64,000 bases of DNA from Salinimicrobium flavum (GTDB taxonomy: Bacteria; Bacteroidota; Bacteroidia; Flavobacteriales; Flavobacteriaceae). The notes below the pieces were generated by a model. It saw nothing but the letters and a program-made list of their open reading frames with translations, did no database searches and had not been told where the DNA came from. This document shows positions 1 through 7,818 of this stretch, in pieces (the stretch's first letter is position 1; every line of letters begins with the position of its first letter). The stretch spans positions 1-64,000 of the forward strand of contig NZ_JBHULT010000012.1 in NCBI RefSeq assembly GCF_042684505.1, read 5' to 3'. The position numbers and the translations under genes are program-made.

Positions 1-1
1 C

Positions 2-970
2 ATCACTGCTGTGGACGGAATGACTTACAGCTTCAACGGAGGTGCGTTTGGAACTACCACTTCATGGTCTGATCTTGCTGCCAATACTTATACTGTAGTT
101 GCAAAAAATACTGACGGATGTGTGTCTGAAGCGCTTACTGTAATGATCAATGACGTACCAACAGCTCCTGCAGCCCCGGTAATCGAGGAATTACTGCAGG
201 CAACATGTGAAGATCCAACCGGATTTGTAGTATTGGAACTAATTGAAGGAATCACTTTTATCCTTACAGATGCTGATGGAAATGAGATCGCCGATGAAGA
301 TGCTGATGGAATTTTTGAAGATTTGGCTCCCGGATCTTACACTTTAACAGCTGGAAACGAAGACGGATGTCTTTCTGCCGAAGTTAGTTTCACTGTAGAA
401 GAACCTCAAAATGACGTTACAGTCACTAGTCCTTCTTCTCCAATATGTGATGACTCAGGTCTTTTCGACCTAAGCACTCTTGTTAACGGAAACGATGCAG
501 TTACCGGAACCTGGGTGGATACAGATCAAACCGGAGCGTTGACAGGAAACAGCTTAAACCCTGATATCGCTGCCGGATTCTACACCTTCACCTATGTGAT
601 TGAAGGCGCATGCCCATCCACTACAGAAATCACCATAGAGATCGATGATTGTGGTGTGGTTCTTCCATGTGAGGTGGAAGATGTAAGAAACAGTATCTCT
701 AAAGCTGTGACTCCAAATGGAGATGGCTTCAATGATAAACTGGAAGTAGGAAAAGGGATTGACTGTGGCTTTATTTACACCTTAAAAGTATTCAACCGTT
801 GGGGGAACGAAGTTTTCAAGTCTGATAACTATACCGGTAACTGGGATGGAACTTCCAGTAATTCTTTTACAGGAGACCAACTTCCTGCGGGAACATACTT
901 CTATATTGTAGAAATCAAAGAAAGCGGATTCAATCCAATCCAGGGTTACATCTATCTAGGAACAAAATAA
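2..970 (+). CDS. Large secreted adhesin-like protein with type B (gliding motility-associated) C-terminal sorting domain, 5'-truncated
   Basis: The reading frame is open to the left edge of the window, so only the last 322 residues are present. The visible part is Thr/Asp/Gly-rich with short immunoglobulin-like repeats typical of huge Bacteroidota surface proteins. The last ~90 residues carry the CHU/gliding-motility C-terminal domain: a TPNGDGFND motif, then FNRWGNEVF, NWDG and the final LPAGTYFYIVEI strand. This family of domain directs export through the type IX secretion system (T9SS), so the protein is probably on the cell surface or released. It is followed 10 bp later by a PorP/SprF gene, as for SprB-SprF. 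Ligand or adhesive target cannot be told from the fragment. Confidence 0.9.
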   Translation: MTAVDGMTYSFNGGAFGTTTSWSDLAANTYTVVAKNTDGCVSEALTVMINDVPTAPAAPVIEELLQATCEDPTGFVVLELIEGITFILTDADGNEIADEDADGIFEDLAPGSYTLTAGNEDGCLSAEVSFTVEEPQNDVTVTSPSSPICDDSGLFDLSTLVNGNDAVTGTWVDTDQTGALTGNSLNPDIAAGFYTFTYVIEGACPSTTEITIEIDDCGVVLPCEVEDVRNSISKAVTPNGDGFNDKLEVGKGIDCGFIYTLKVFNRWGNEVFKSDNYTGNWDGTSSNSFTGDQLPAGTYFYIVEIKESGFNPIQGYIYLGTK

Positions 971-980
971 ATCAATAAAC

Positions 981-1895
981 ATGAAAAAAATCTACCCAAT
1001 TATAATCCTTCTGTTTATTAGTGTAGGTACCAGCGCGCAACAATTGCCCCAGTTCACGCAATACATGTACAACACTATCTCTATCAATCCGGCATACGCG
1101 GGTAACCGTGATGCACTTTCGGTGGTAGGGCTGCACAGAAGTCAGTGGGCAGGAATCGATGGTGCACCAAAAACGCAGACCTTATCCATTCATTCACCGC
1201 TCAGGAATGAGAAAGTGGGATTAGGTCTTTCGATCATCAATGACAATATTGGATATGAGAACTATACCTATGCGTATGCAGATTTCTCCTATACGATTAA
1301 TTTAAGCCCCTCCACTACCCTTTCCATGGGTCTTAAAGGGGGAATGAGTTACTATAATCTGGAGGAAGAATTAATGGTCGATGTACCCAATGATCCTTTC
1401 TTTCGCGGTGATACTTTTAACCGCTGGACTCCCAATTTTGGAGCTGGGCTTTATCTCTCTTCGCAGGACTGGTATCTGGGGCTTTCTGCTCCGAAGTTTA
1501 TCAATAACGATAATAATGATCGGGAAGGAAGTGAGTATGTAGCCCTTGAACAGGTCCACTATTATCTTACCGGGGGCTACGTTTTTGATCTAAGTGACCA
1601 ATGGAAGCTAAGGCCAACCGCCCTTGCAAAGGTTACAGACGGTGCTCCTTTGTCAGTCGACATTTCTTCTACATTTATTTATGATGAAAAAATGTATCTG
1701 GGGGCAACCTGGAGAATAGATGATGCTGTGGGTGCTTTCGTAGATTTTCAGGTACTTCCCAATTTCAGGGTTGGATACGCCTATGAATATTCGATTTCAG
1801 ACCTGGAGCCTTATACTTCGGGTTCACACGAGATCCTGTTGATCTATGAACTCAGAATGAACAACACCAAATACAAATCCCCAAGGTTCTTCTAA
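981..1895 (+). CDS. PorP/SprF family type IX secretion membrane protein
   Basis: 304 residues beginning with a cleavable signal peptide ending around residues 18-20 (GTSAQQ). The mature N-terminus has the PorP/SprF signature: LPQFTQYMYN, then NPAYAG and HRSQW, followed by alternating beta-strands of an outer-membrane barrel ending near an aromatic C-terminus. PorP/SprF proteins are barrels that work with the T9SS, and those next to type B CTD adhesins are thought to help attach or export that particular partner. It lies 10 bp after the adhesin and 15 bp before the PorE-like gene, so the three are very likely one transcript. Partner specificity is inferred from position. Confidence 0.92.
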   Translation: MKKIYPIIILLFISVGTSAQQLPQFTQYMYNTISINPAYAGNRDALSVVGLHRSQWAGIDGAPKTQTLSIHSPLRNEKVGLGLSIINDNIGYENYTYAYADFSYTINLSPSTTLSMGLKGGMSYYNLEEELMVDVPNDPFFRGDTFNRWTPNFGAGLYLSSQDWYLGLSAPKFINNDNNDREGSEYVALEQVHYYLTGGYVFDLSDQWKLRPTALAKVTDGAPLSVDISSTFIYDEKMYLGATWRIDDAVGAFVDFQVLPNFRVGYAYEYSISDLEPYTSGSHEILLIYELRMNNTKYKSPRFF

Positions 1896-1910
1896 TCAAA
1901 ATATAGAATT

Positions 1911-3791
1911 ATGAACAAAAAATACTATCTACTTCTGTTGCTCATATTTTCGGCATTTGTACTTTCTGCCCAGTCGGGAAAACAGAAAAAAGCAGACAGG
2001 CTGTTCAATGATTTTGCATATACCAAAGCCATCGAAGCCTATAAAGACCTTTTGGAGCGGGATTATAATACTTCCTATAATACCCTAAAGATCGCTGAAA
2101 GCTACTACATGCTTAGGGATCCAGAGAATGCGGTGATTTATTACCGGGATGCTGTGGAACAACCAGATGTTTCTCCTGAAGCTTATTACCAGTATGCTCA
2201 AATGCTTCGTGGGGTAAGGGATTACGATCTTTCCCGTGAATGGCTGAAGAAATATCAGGAAGAGGGAAAAAACCCGAAGCAAGCTTCAGAATTATTGTCT
2301 GAGGATGAGATCGCAACCTTTGAAGGCTTTGAAAGTTTCAAATTGCAACCGGCGTCTTTTAATTCGGTTTACAGTGATTTTGGAACTTTTGAAAATCAGG
2401 GTGTCATATACTTTACTTCAGCAAGAGGAGAGGCAGACACCAAAACAAAGATCTATGACTGGACAGGGGAACCTTTCCTGGATATCTACGAAACCACTTA
2501 TGAAGGTGGAGAAGTGAAACCTGTGGAAGGGAAAGTGAATTCACCAAGACATGAAGGCCCGGTTACTCTTAGTGAAGATGGGAATACCATGTATTTTACC
2601 AGAAACAATTATCTCGACAACCGTAACGGAAAAAAAGATGATGAGGGTGTAAACCACCTGAAGATCTATAAAGCTGAAAAGTCGGGCGGAGAGTGGGGAA
2701 ATATAACAGAATTGCCTTTTAGCAGCGACTCCTACTCTGTGGGTCATCCCAGTCTTTCCAATGATGGTAAGACACTCTATTTTGCTTCGGAAGCACCGGG
2801 GGGACTAGGAGGATCTGACATCTATAAAGTGAGTGTCGAAAATGGGATTTTTGGAACCCCTGAAAATCTTGGTTCCACTGTGAATTCCCCGGGGAATGAA
2901 GTGTTTCCATTCATTGATCAAAAAGGCGATCTTTACTTCTCATCAGACGGACATAAAGGTTACGGATTACTTGATATTTTCGTAGTTACTGCTGAAGCTC
3001 CACAAAAACTTCAGAATTTAGGGGAAGCCGTAAACAGCAGTATGGACGATTTTGCTTTCTTCAGAAATTCAGGAGACAACTCCCGGGGTTTCATTTCCTC
3101 AAACCGCACCGGGGGCCAGGGGAATGATGATATTTATGAAATGAGTATCCTGGCGCCGCTTGTTCTTAAGGGGCAGGTTACAGATTCTATAAACGGAAAA
3201 CCCATAGCAAGTGCAACCTTGCGGCTTTTAGGGGAGGATGGGCAGCAAATTGCTTTTTTGGAAACCGATACTCTTGGGAATTTTCAAACTCCAATAACCC
3301 GGAACAAAAATTTTCCGCTGGAAACCAAACATATAAAATACATCAATAAATCTGAAAGTATTTCCACCTCTAATATGGACGACCGTACAGAACTTATCCA
3401 TAACATTGAACTTTCGCCGGTTAGAGATGTTGAATATCTGGCAGAGATCAACAAGATCTACTTTGATTTCGATAAATCCAATATTCGACCCGATGCTGCA
3501 AATGAACTGGATAAACTGGTAGATTTAATGACCAATGAATACCCTGAACTGGTGATAGAAATAGGTTCACATACAGACAAGAGGGGGTCTGTTGAATATA
3601 ATAGAAAACTTGCTGAAAGACGTGCTCAGTCAACCTTTGATTACCTGGTGCAGAACGGGATAGCAGAAGACCGCATCGTAACTTTTAAAGGTTATGGCGA
3701 AGAACAGCCTGAAATTGACTGTAAAGACTGTAACGAAGAGCAACATCAATTAAACCGAAGATCCATCTTTAAAGTGGTAAAAATGGAGTAG
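1911..3791 (+). CDS. PorE-like OmpA family protein (TPR, PD40 propeller, carboxypeptidase-regulatory-like domain, OmpA)
   Basis: 626 residues with a signal peptide (cut near SAQSG, residue ~21). Order of domains: TPR-like helices (about 25-150), a PD40/WD40-like beta-propeller with several LSxDGxTMYF blades (about 155-400), a carboxypeptidase-regulatory-like Ig fold (about 415-500, starting LKGQVTDSINGKPI), and an OmpA C-terminal peptidoglycan-binding domain (about 515-626, with FDFDKSNIRPDA, GHTD-like SHTDKRG, and NRRSIF). This is the architecture reported for PorE, the T9SS-associated periplasmic protein that binds peptidoglycan, but similar proteins occur in many copies per genome, so it may be a paralogue serving the neighbouring adhesin. 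A strong terminator follows at 3823. Confidence 0.9.
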   Translation: MNKKYYLLLLLIFSAFVLSAQSGKQKKADRLFNDFAYTKAIEAYKDLLERDYNTSYNTLKIAESYYMLRDPENAVIYYRDAVEQPDVSPEAYYQYAQMLRGVRDYDLSREWLKKYQEEGKNPKQASELLSEDEIATFEGFESFKLQPASFNSVYSDFGTFENQGVIYFTSARGEADTKTKIYDWTGEPFLDIYETTYEGGEVKPVEGKVNSPRHEGPVTLSEDGNTMYFTRNNYLDNRNGKKDDEGVNHLKIYKAEKSGGEWGNITELPFSSDSYSVGHPSLSNDGKTLYFASEAPGGLGGSDIYKVSVENGIFGTPENLGSTVNSPGNEVFPFIDQKGDLYFSSDGHKGYGLLDIFVVTAEAPQKLQNLGEAVNSSMDDFAFFRNSGDNSRGFISSNRTGGQGNDDIYEMSILAPLVLKGQVTDSINGKPIASATLRLLGEDGQQIAFLETDTLGNFQTPITRNKNFPLETKHIKYINKSESISTSNMDDRTELIHNIELSPVRDVEYLAEINKIYFDFDKSNIRPDAANELDKLVDLMTNEYPELVIEIGSHTDKRGSVEYNRKLAERRAQSTFDYLVQNGIAEDRIVTFKGYGEEQPEIDCKDCNEEQHQLNRRSIFKVVKME

Positions 3792-3822
3792 AATATTCGT
3801 TCTAACTAACCAACCACTCCAT

Positions 3823-3850
3823 AAAGGAGGCCTATAGGGCCTCCTTTTTT
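3823..3850 (+). terminator. Rho-independent terminator of the adhesin/PorP/PorE operon
   Basis: A perfect 10-bp stem AAAGGAGGCC/GGCCTCCTTT with a five-base loop runs straight into a T tract, 32 bp after the PorE-like stop codon. Confidence 0.85.
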
Positions 3851-3884
3851 TATTACCCTTACCACAGTTATCCCGGCACGAATA

Positions 3885-3958
3885 CACGTTAATCGTGAGC
3901 TCCTTAGGACAAGGAGACTGGATTTATCAAAGATCCTAAGGGGGGAAGGAGACTGGAT
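3885..3958. repeat. Small cluster of inverted and direct repeats between two like hairpins
   Basis: The stretch holds a CACG/CGTG inverted repeat (3885-3897), an 8-bp inverted repeat CCTTAGGA/TCCTAAGG (3902-3909 and 3934-3941), and a 13-bp direct repeat AAGGAGACTGGAT (3911-3923 and 3946-3958, spacing 35). It lies between the terminator at 3823 and a near-copy hairpin at 4000. No coding frame is evident. Whether it is transcribed is unknown. Confidence 0.5.
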
Positions 3959-3999
3959 GTAATTGGGTTACAGTTTCCCTCTTCACCTTATTTAAACGG

Positions 4000-4025
4000 A
4001 AAAGGAGGCTTCAAGGCCTCCTTTT
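4000..4025. terminator. Second terminator-like hairpin, near copy of the one at 3823
   Basis: AAAAGGAGG and CCTCCTTTT pair around a short TTCAAG loop. It shares the stem sequence of the upstream terminator and stands 47 bp beyond the stop of the minus-strand CAP gene, for which it could also act as terminator; the tract rich in A on the left would be read as T on the minus strand. Confidence 0.6.
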
Positions 4026-4071
4026 GGTTAGTAATGAAAAATTGAGTGGAATTAATCTTAATTGGGTTGGC

Positions 4072-4572
4072 TTACTTTCTTACAAATATATTGGTAAAAT
4101 ATAACTTCCCGTCTTTCCCTTCTTTAACAGAAATTCCGAAATGGGTATGGTTACCTATCATGTTCTCGCGATGACCATCGCTTTTGATCCAGGCGTTAAC
4201 AACGGCTTCTGCCGTTCTGAATCCGAAACCAACGTTTTCGCTTACCGCTTTGGCATTTTCGGCTTTCACAAGGGCTTCATATCTTGAACCAAAATCATCA
4301 TGGCAAACTTCATTGTTCTGGATCATATGCTGGTTATGGGTGGCGGCCTGACGGGAACCTTCATCAAGAGATAGCAATTCTGTCAGGTCCTGCTGGACGC
4401 GATAGGCGTTGACAAGGTCTAATACGTCAAGTTCAATAGATGAATAATTAACAGGAGCCATTTTTGTAGTAAGGTTGGCACTATCCATTTCCTCTATATT
4501 TTCCTTTGAGCAGGAGGTAAGAGAAAATACTGATATTGCCATTAACCACACGAAGTAGGTTAAGTTCTTCAT
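4072..4572 (-). CDS. CAP-domain (SCP/PR1-like) lipoprotein
   Basis: About 166 residues from the ATG at 4572; the frame extends two codons further only through a TTG, which I do not prefer. The N-terminus is a lipoprotein signal with lipobox LTSC at about residue 20. The rest is a single CAP domain: NAYR near the start, a conserved His after THNQH, the SENVG motif, and GHRENMIG near the end, matching the bacterial YkwD-like branch. CAP proteins are secreted and mostly of unknown function in bacteria (some bind lipids or wall material). The gene stands alone, between the PorE cluster and rnz. It should sit on the outer face of the inner membrane or in the outer membrane. Confidence 0.88.
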   Translation of the reverse strand: MKNLTYFVWLMAISVFSLTSCSKENIEEMDSANLTTKMAPVNYSSIELDVLDLVNAYRVQQDLTELLSLDEGSRQAATHNQHMIQNNEVCHDDFGSRYEALVKAENAKAVSENVGFGFRTAEAVVNAWIKSDGHRENMIGNHTHFGISVKEGKDGKLYFTNIFVRK

Positions 4573-4828
4573 AATCAAAATGTCAATTAGTAGGTTTGGG
4601 ATTATGAAAGTAGCAATTAATTTCGATTAACAAACATTTTAATCGATGAAATACACAATTTATACTAATTTTAACATAGTTAGGCCTGTATTCTTACAAA
4701 ATGGAAGGTGGGAAAGAGTAGATAAACGGCAATAATAGGCCGATCAGGAGCAAAAACAAAAGATAGTTCCTACTTTAAAATGAGGATTAGGTTTTTATTT
4801 TTTCAGGGGTTGGAGAAGGTGAAGATCC

Positions 4829-5737
4829 CTACTCTAAAATGATGGTTTTACCATCATCTGCAAGTTCTACCTGCGGAAAAACTTCTGAAGCCTCTGTTTT
4901 AAAGGGTTCAATAGAGTCATAACGCGTGGAATAATGGCCCAGGATGAGTTTACCTACAGAGGCAGCCCGTGCAATAGCAGCTGCTTCTCTCGCAGTAGAA
5001 TGTTTGGTAGGCCTGGCGAGGTAAGCGTGCTCCTCAAGGAAAGTAGCCTCATGGTACAGGAAAGAAACATCCTTTAATTGTTGTACCATTCCGGGATTAT
5101 AGGCTGTATCACTGCAAAAGGCATAACTTTTTGGTGGCTCCGGGTCGGCGGTAAGAAAGGTATTGGAAATAACCGTACCATCTTCAAGGACTGCATCCTT
5201 TCCTTTTTTGATCCCACGGTAATATGCCACGTTAATATTGTATTTCTCTACCTCCTCCATTCGTAACTTACGGTCGCCGGGTTTTTCCCTGAATAAATAT
5301 CCATTGGAATAGACCCGATGATCAAGCGGAATGGTTTCTACGGAAACTTTTTTGGTATCCAGGATCACTTCAGGCTCCCTGCCAGATAATTCATGAAAGT
5401 AAAGTGGATAACTTGTCCAGGATTTTGATAGCTTGAGCTGCAGGGTAATGATCTCCTTGATCCCCTTTGGGCCATAGACATGAAGTTCTGTCTCCCTGTT
5501 AAGCAGCATAAATGTTGAGATCAAACCTATCAATCCGTAGAAATGGTCCCCGTGAAGGTGGGAAATGAAAATATGTTTTATTCTGCCAAATTTGATCTTC
5601 TTCCGCCGCAGTTCCACCTGCGTTCCCTCACCACAGTCAATAAGAAACAACTCATTGTTGATCTCAAGGACCTGTGAGGTTGGATTAGTAAAGGTGCGGG
5701 GGGTGGCGGCATAACAACCAAGGATGGTAAGTTTCAT
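4829..5737 (-). CDS. rnz: Ribonuclease Z
   Basis: 302 residues, the usual length of the short tRNase Z form. It removes the 3' trailer of tRNA precursors in the cytoplasm. The metallo-beta-lactamase motif HLHGDH is present around residue 60, followed by the CSDTAYN strand with a metal-binding Asp, and HSTAREAA near the C-terminus giving the HST motif. The N-terminus starts directly with the MKLTILGC beta-strand seen in the family, supporting this ATG. It is the last gene of the pyrR-pyrB-small gene-rnz group, 42 bp after the preceding stop codon, so probably cotranscribed. Confidence 0.95.
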   Translation of the reverse strand: MKLTILGCYAATPRTFTNPTSQVLEINNELFLIDCGEGTQVELRRKKIKFGRIKHIFISHLHGDHFYGLIGLISTFMLLNRETELHVYGPKGIKEIITLQLKLSKSWTSYPLYFHELSGREPEVILDTKKVSVETIPLDHRVYSNGYLFREKPGDRKLRMEEVEKYNINVAYYRGIKKGKDAVLEDGTVISNTFLTADPEPPKSYAFCSDTAYNPGMVQQLKDVSFLYHEATFLEEHAYLARPTKHSTAREAAAIARAASVGKLILGHYSTRYDSIEPFKTEASEVFPQVELADDGKTIILE

Positions 5738-5779
5738 TTCAGGAACAATTTTTCCGAAGAAAAAATCACAGAGCGGCTT

Positions 5780-6112
5780 TTAAAACCCTAACTCTCTTTC
5801 GATCTCTTCCATTTGTATTATATCTTCCGCCTCTTGCAAAGTTGGTACCAGAATGAGCTCCTCGGGCACCCTCTCAATATTTATCGCGTCATTGGCAATA
5901 ACAAAAGATCTTTTGTTCGCCCGGTGTTCATTGCTCAATTTTAGGAAGGCAAGGAGTTGATCGAGGCTTAGTTGCCCGTATTTTAGTATATCAATCACTA
6001 CATTTTCCTCCCTGTAGCCACCATGATTCTTCTCCAGGTAGGAAGCAAAGTCCTTTACATCATCCCTTTCATCCTGAAATATCTTGAAGTTATCTTTTTG
6101 AATTATTTTCAT
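5780..6112 (-). CDS. Small conserved protein between pyrB and rnz, STAS-like, function unknown
   Basis: 110 residues, no signal peptide or membrane helix. Alternating strands and helices (FKIFQDE, VVIDILKYGQ, KRSFVIANDAINIE, LILVPTLQEAEDII) with an acidic C-terminal helix resemble an anti-sigma antagonist/STAS fold, but this is a shape judgement only. Homologues are often labelled ribonuclease Z merely because of their position; there is no metal-binding motif here, so that label would be wrong. Its ATG overlaps the pyrB stop codon (TAATG at 6110-6114), so translation is probably coupled to pyrB. Cytoplasmic. Confidence 0.8.
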   Translation of the reverse strand: MKIIQKDNFKIFQDERDDVKDFASYLEKNHGGYREENVVIDILKYGQLSLDQLLAFLKLSNEHRANKRSFVIANDAINIERVPEELILVPTLQEAEDIIQMEEIERELGF

Positions 6113-7041
6113 TACTGTTTAATTTTTGATGCCAACAGATAGATTACAGCCATTCTTATAGCAACCCCGTTCTGAACCTGGTCAAGGATAATGGCCTGAT
6201 CTGAATCTGCTACATCACTGGTTATCTCCACTCCCCGGTTAATAGGTCCCGGGTGCATCACTACTATCCTTTTATTCAGGGAATCCAGCAGGGTTTTATT
6301 AAGTCCGAACAGTTGTACATATTCACGGGTGCTGGGAAAATAACTTATATCCATTCTCTCGTGCTGTACCCGCAGCATATTTGCCACATCACACCATTCG
6401 AGGGCGTTTCTAAGGTTAGGCTCCACCTCCACTCCCAATGACCTGATATGTTTGGGGATAAGGGTATTGGGCCCGCATACTTTCACCTCTGCCCCCTGTA
6501 ATTTAAGTGCAAAAATATTGGAGAGGGCAACCCTGCTGTGCAGGATATCTCCTACTATCACCACTTTTTTTCCTTCTACCCCACCCAATCTTTCCCTTAT
6601 AGAATAAGAGTCCAGCAAAGCCTGGGTTGGATGCTCGTGGGCTCCATCTCCCGCATTGATAATACTGGCATTCACATGCCTGGAAAGAAAAATGCCAGCC
6701 CCCGGGTTGGGATGTCTCATCACCACCATATCCACTTTCATGGACAGGATGTTATTTACTGTGTCGATAAGGGTTTCCCCTTTTTTTACCGAGGAGGAAG
6801 CCGCCGAAAAATTAACTACGTCTGCGCTCAGTCGCTTTTCAGCAAGTTCGAAAGAGAGTCTTGTCCTGGTACTGTTTTCAAAAAAAAGATTAGCAATGGT
6901 GATATCCCGCAACGAAGGAACCTTTTTTATGGGACGGTTAATGACCTCCTTAAAATGATCGGCTGTTCGGAAAATGAGTTCAATATCCTCTTTCCCAAGA
7001 TATTTTATTCCCAATAAATGATCGACACTTAATTCTGTCAT
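6112..7041 (-). CDS. pyrB: Aspartate carbamoyltransferase catalytic subunit
   Basis: 309 residues, typical for the catalytic chain that condenses carbamoyl phosphate with aspartate in the second step of pyrimidine synthesis. The carbamoyl-phosphate motif STRTR lies in FFENSTRTRLSFE near residue 55, HPTQALLDSYSIRE follows near 140, and HPGPINRG near the C-terminus contributes to aspartate binding. No regulatory pyrI gene is adjacent, in keeping with control through pyrR, whose stop codon lies 5 bp upstream. The downstream small gene overlaps the stop codon. Confidence 0.97.
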   Translation of the reverse strand: MTELSVDHLLGIKYLGKEDIELIFRTADHFKEVINRPIKKVPSLRDITIANLFFENSTRTRLSFELAEKRLSADVVNFSAASSSVKKGETLIDTVNNILSMKVDMVVMRHPNPGAGIFLSRHVNASIINAGDGAHEHPTQALLDSYSIRERLGGVEGKKVVIVGDILHSRVALSNIFALKLQGAEVKVCGPNTLIPKHIRSLGVEVEPNLRNALEWCDVANMLRVQHERMDISYFPSTREYVQLFGLNKTLLDSLNKRIVVMHPGPINRGVEITSDVADSDQAIILDQVQNGVAIRMAVIYLLASKIKQ

Positions 7042-7046
7042 GGTAT

Positions 7047-7586
7047 TTATTTGCTAATAAGATATACTGCATCCTCTCCCTCATTCTCCTGCCAGTTCAC
7101 TTTTACTTTTTCTTCGTTAATAGCATCTACCTGCCTTCCGTTATAGTCGGGCTGAATCGGTAAATGACGGCTGAATCTACGGTCAATAAGGGTGAGGAGT
7201 TCTATTTCCTTTGGCCTTCCGAAGGACTGGACGGCGGTAAGAGCTGCCCTGATGCTTCGACCGGTGTAAAGCACATCGTCAATGAAGATCACCCGCTTAT
7301 CTTCTACTACAAAATCTATATGGGTCTTATTTGCTTCCAGGGGTTTCTCACTTCTCCGGAAGTCATCCCGGTAAAATGTTATATCCAGGTGTCCCAGTTT
7401 TACATCCTTGATCTGGTACTCCTCTTCAAGAATCCTGACGATCCTGTTAGCCAGAAAGACACCTCTGGGTTGGATCCCTATGATCACAGAATTTTCAAAA
7501 GTAGTGTGATTTTCAACAAGTTGACAGGCCAAACGTTGTAAAATGATGTTCATCTCTTTGGACGCAAGCAGCATTTTTTGGCTCAT
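7047..7586 (-). CDS. pyrR: Bifunctional pyr operon regulator/uracil phosphoribosyltransferase PyrR
   Basis: 179 residues, the usual PyrR size. The PRPP-binding loop is in VIFIDDVLYTGRSIRAAL around residues 98-115, preceded by IGIQPRGVFLA, and the C-terminal part has the DRRFSRHLPIQPDY segment of PyrR. PyrR proteins bind pyr mRNA in many bacteria to control attenuation and have some uracil phosphoribosyltransferase activity. It is first in an operon with pyrB. A promoter box lies only about 30 bp upstream of the ATG, which leaves no space for an attenuator leader before this gene; see findings. Confidence 0.95.
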   Translation of the reverse strand: MSQKMLLASKEMNIILQRLACQLVENHTTFENSVIIGIQPRGVFLANRIVRILEEEYQIKDVKLGHLDITFYRDDFRRSEKPLEANKTHIDFVVEDKRVIFIDDVLYTGRSIRAALTAVQSFGRPKEIELLTLIDRRFSRHLPIQPDYNGRQVDAINEEKVKVNWQENEGEDAVYLISK

Positions 7587-7615
7587 AGAATAGATAAAAA
7601 GAGAAGTTAGTTGAA

Positions 7616-7623
7616 CAAAAGTA
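7616..7623 (-). promoter_or_regulatory. -7 box TACTTTTG upstream of pyrR
   Basis: On the minus strand TACTTTTG matches the Bacteroidota -7 consensus TAnnTTTG and lies 30 bp before the pyrR ATG. I see no clear TTG at the expected -33 position, so this is a one-box call. Confidence 0.5.
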
Positions 7624-7794
7624 AGATTTTTTTCCTGAGAAGCACATGCTTTTTTAAAACACCTGCGGCTGAAACTTCTATTTTCTTTTTCCCTGAAGGA
7701 AGTACCAATTCCCCAAACCTGAACCTGGAAGTTTAAATTGAGGATCTACTCCTAAGGGATTCTTAATGCTCTCCCGGCAGCATCAAAAAATACG

Positions 7795-7802
7795 TATCTT
7801 GC
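7795..7802 (+). promoter_or_regulatory. Possible -7 box TATCTTGC upstream of the DUF389 gene
   Basis: TATCTTGC lies 16 bp before the ATG at 7819. It is one T short of the TAnnTTTGC consensus. The same TAYCTTGC form stands before the genes at 27641 and 43600. Confidence 0.35.
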
Positions 7803-7818
7803 AGTAAAAACAGGCAGT

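Noticed and set aside
6538..7017. Opposite-strand frame of 159 codons in pyrB
   Set aside because: Complement of strongly conserved pyrB motifs; shadow frame.
7587..7616. PyrR-dependent attenuator before pyrR
   Set aside because: The space between the -7 box and the ATG is too short for the required terminator and anti-terminator stems.
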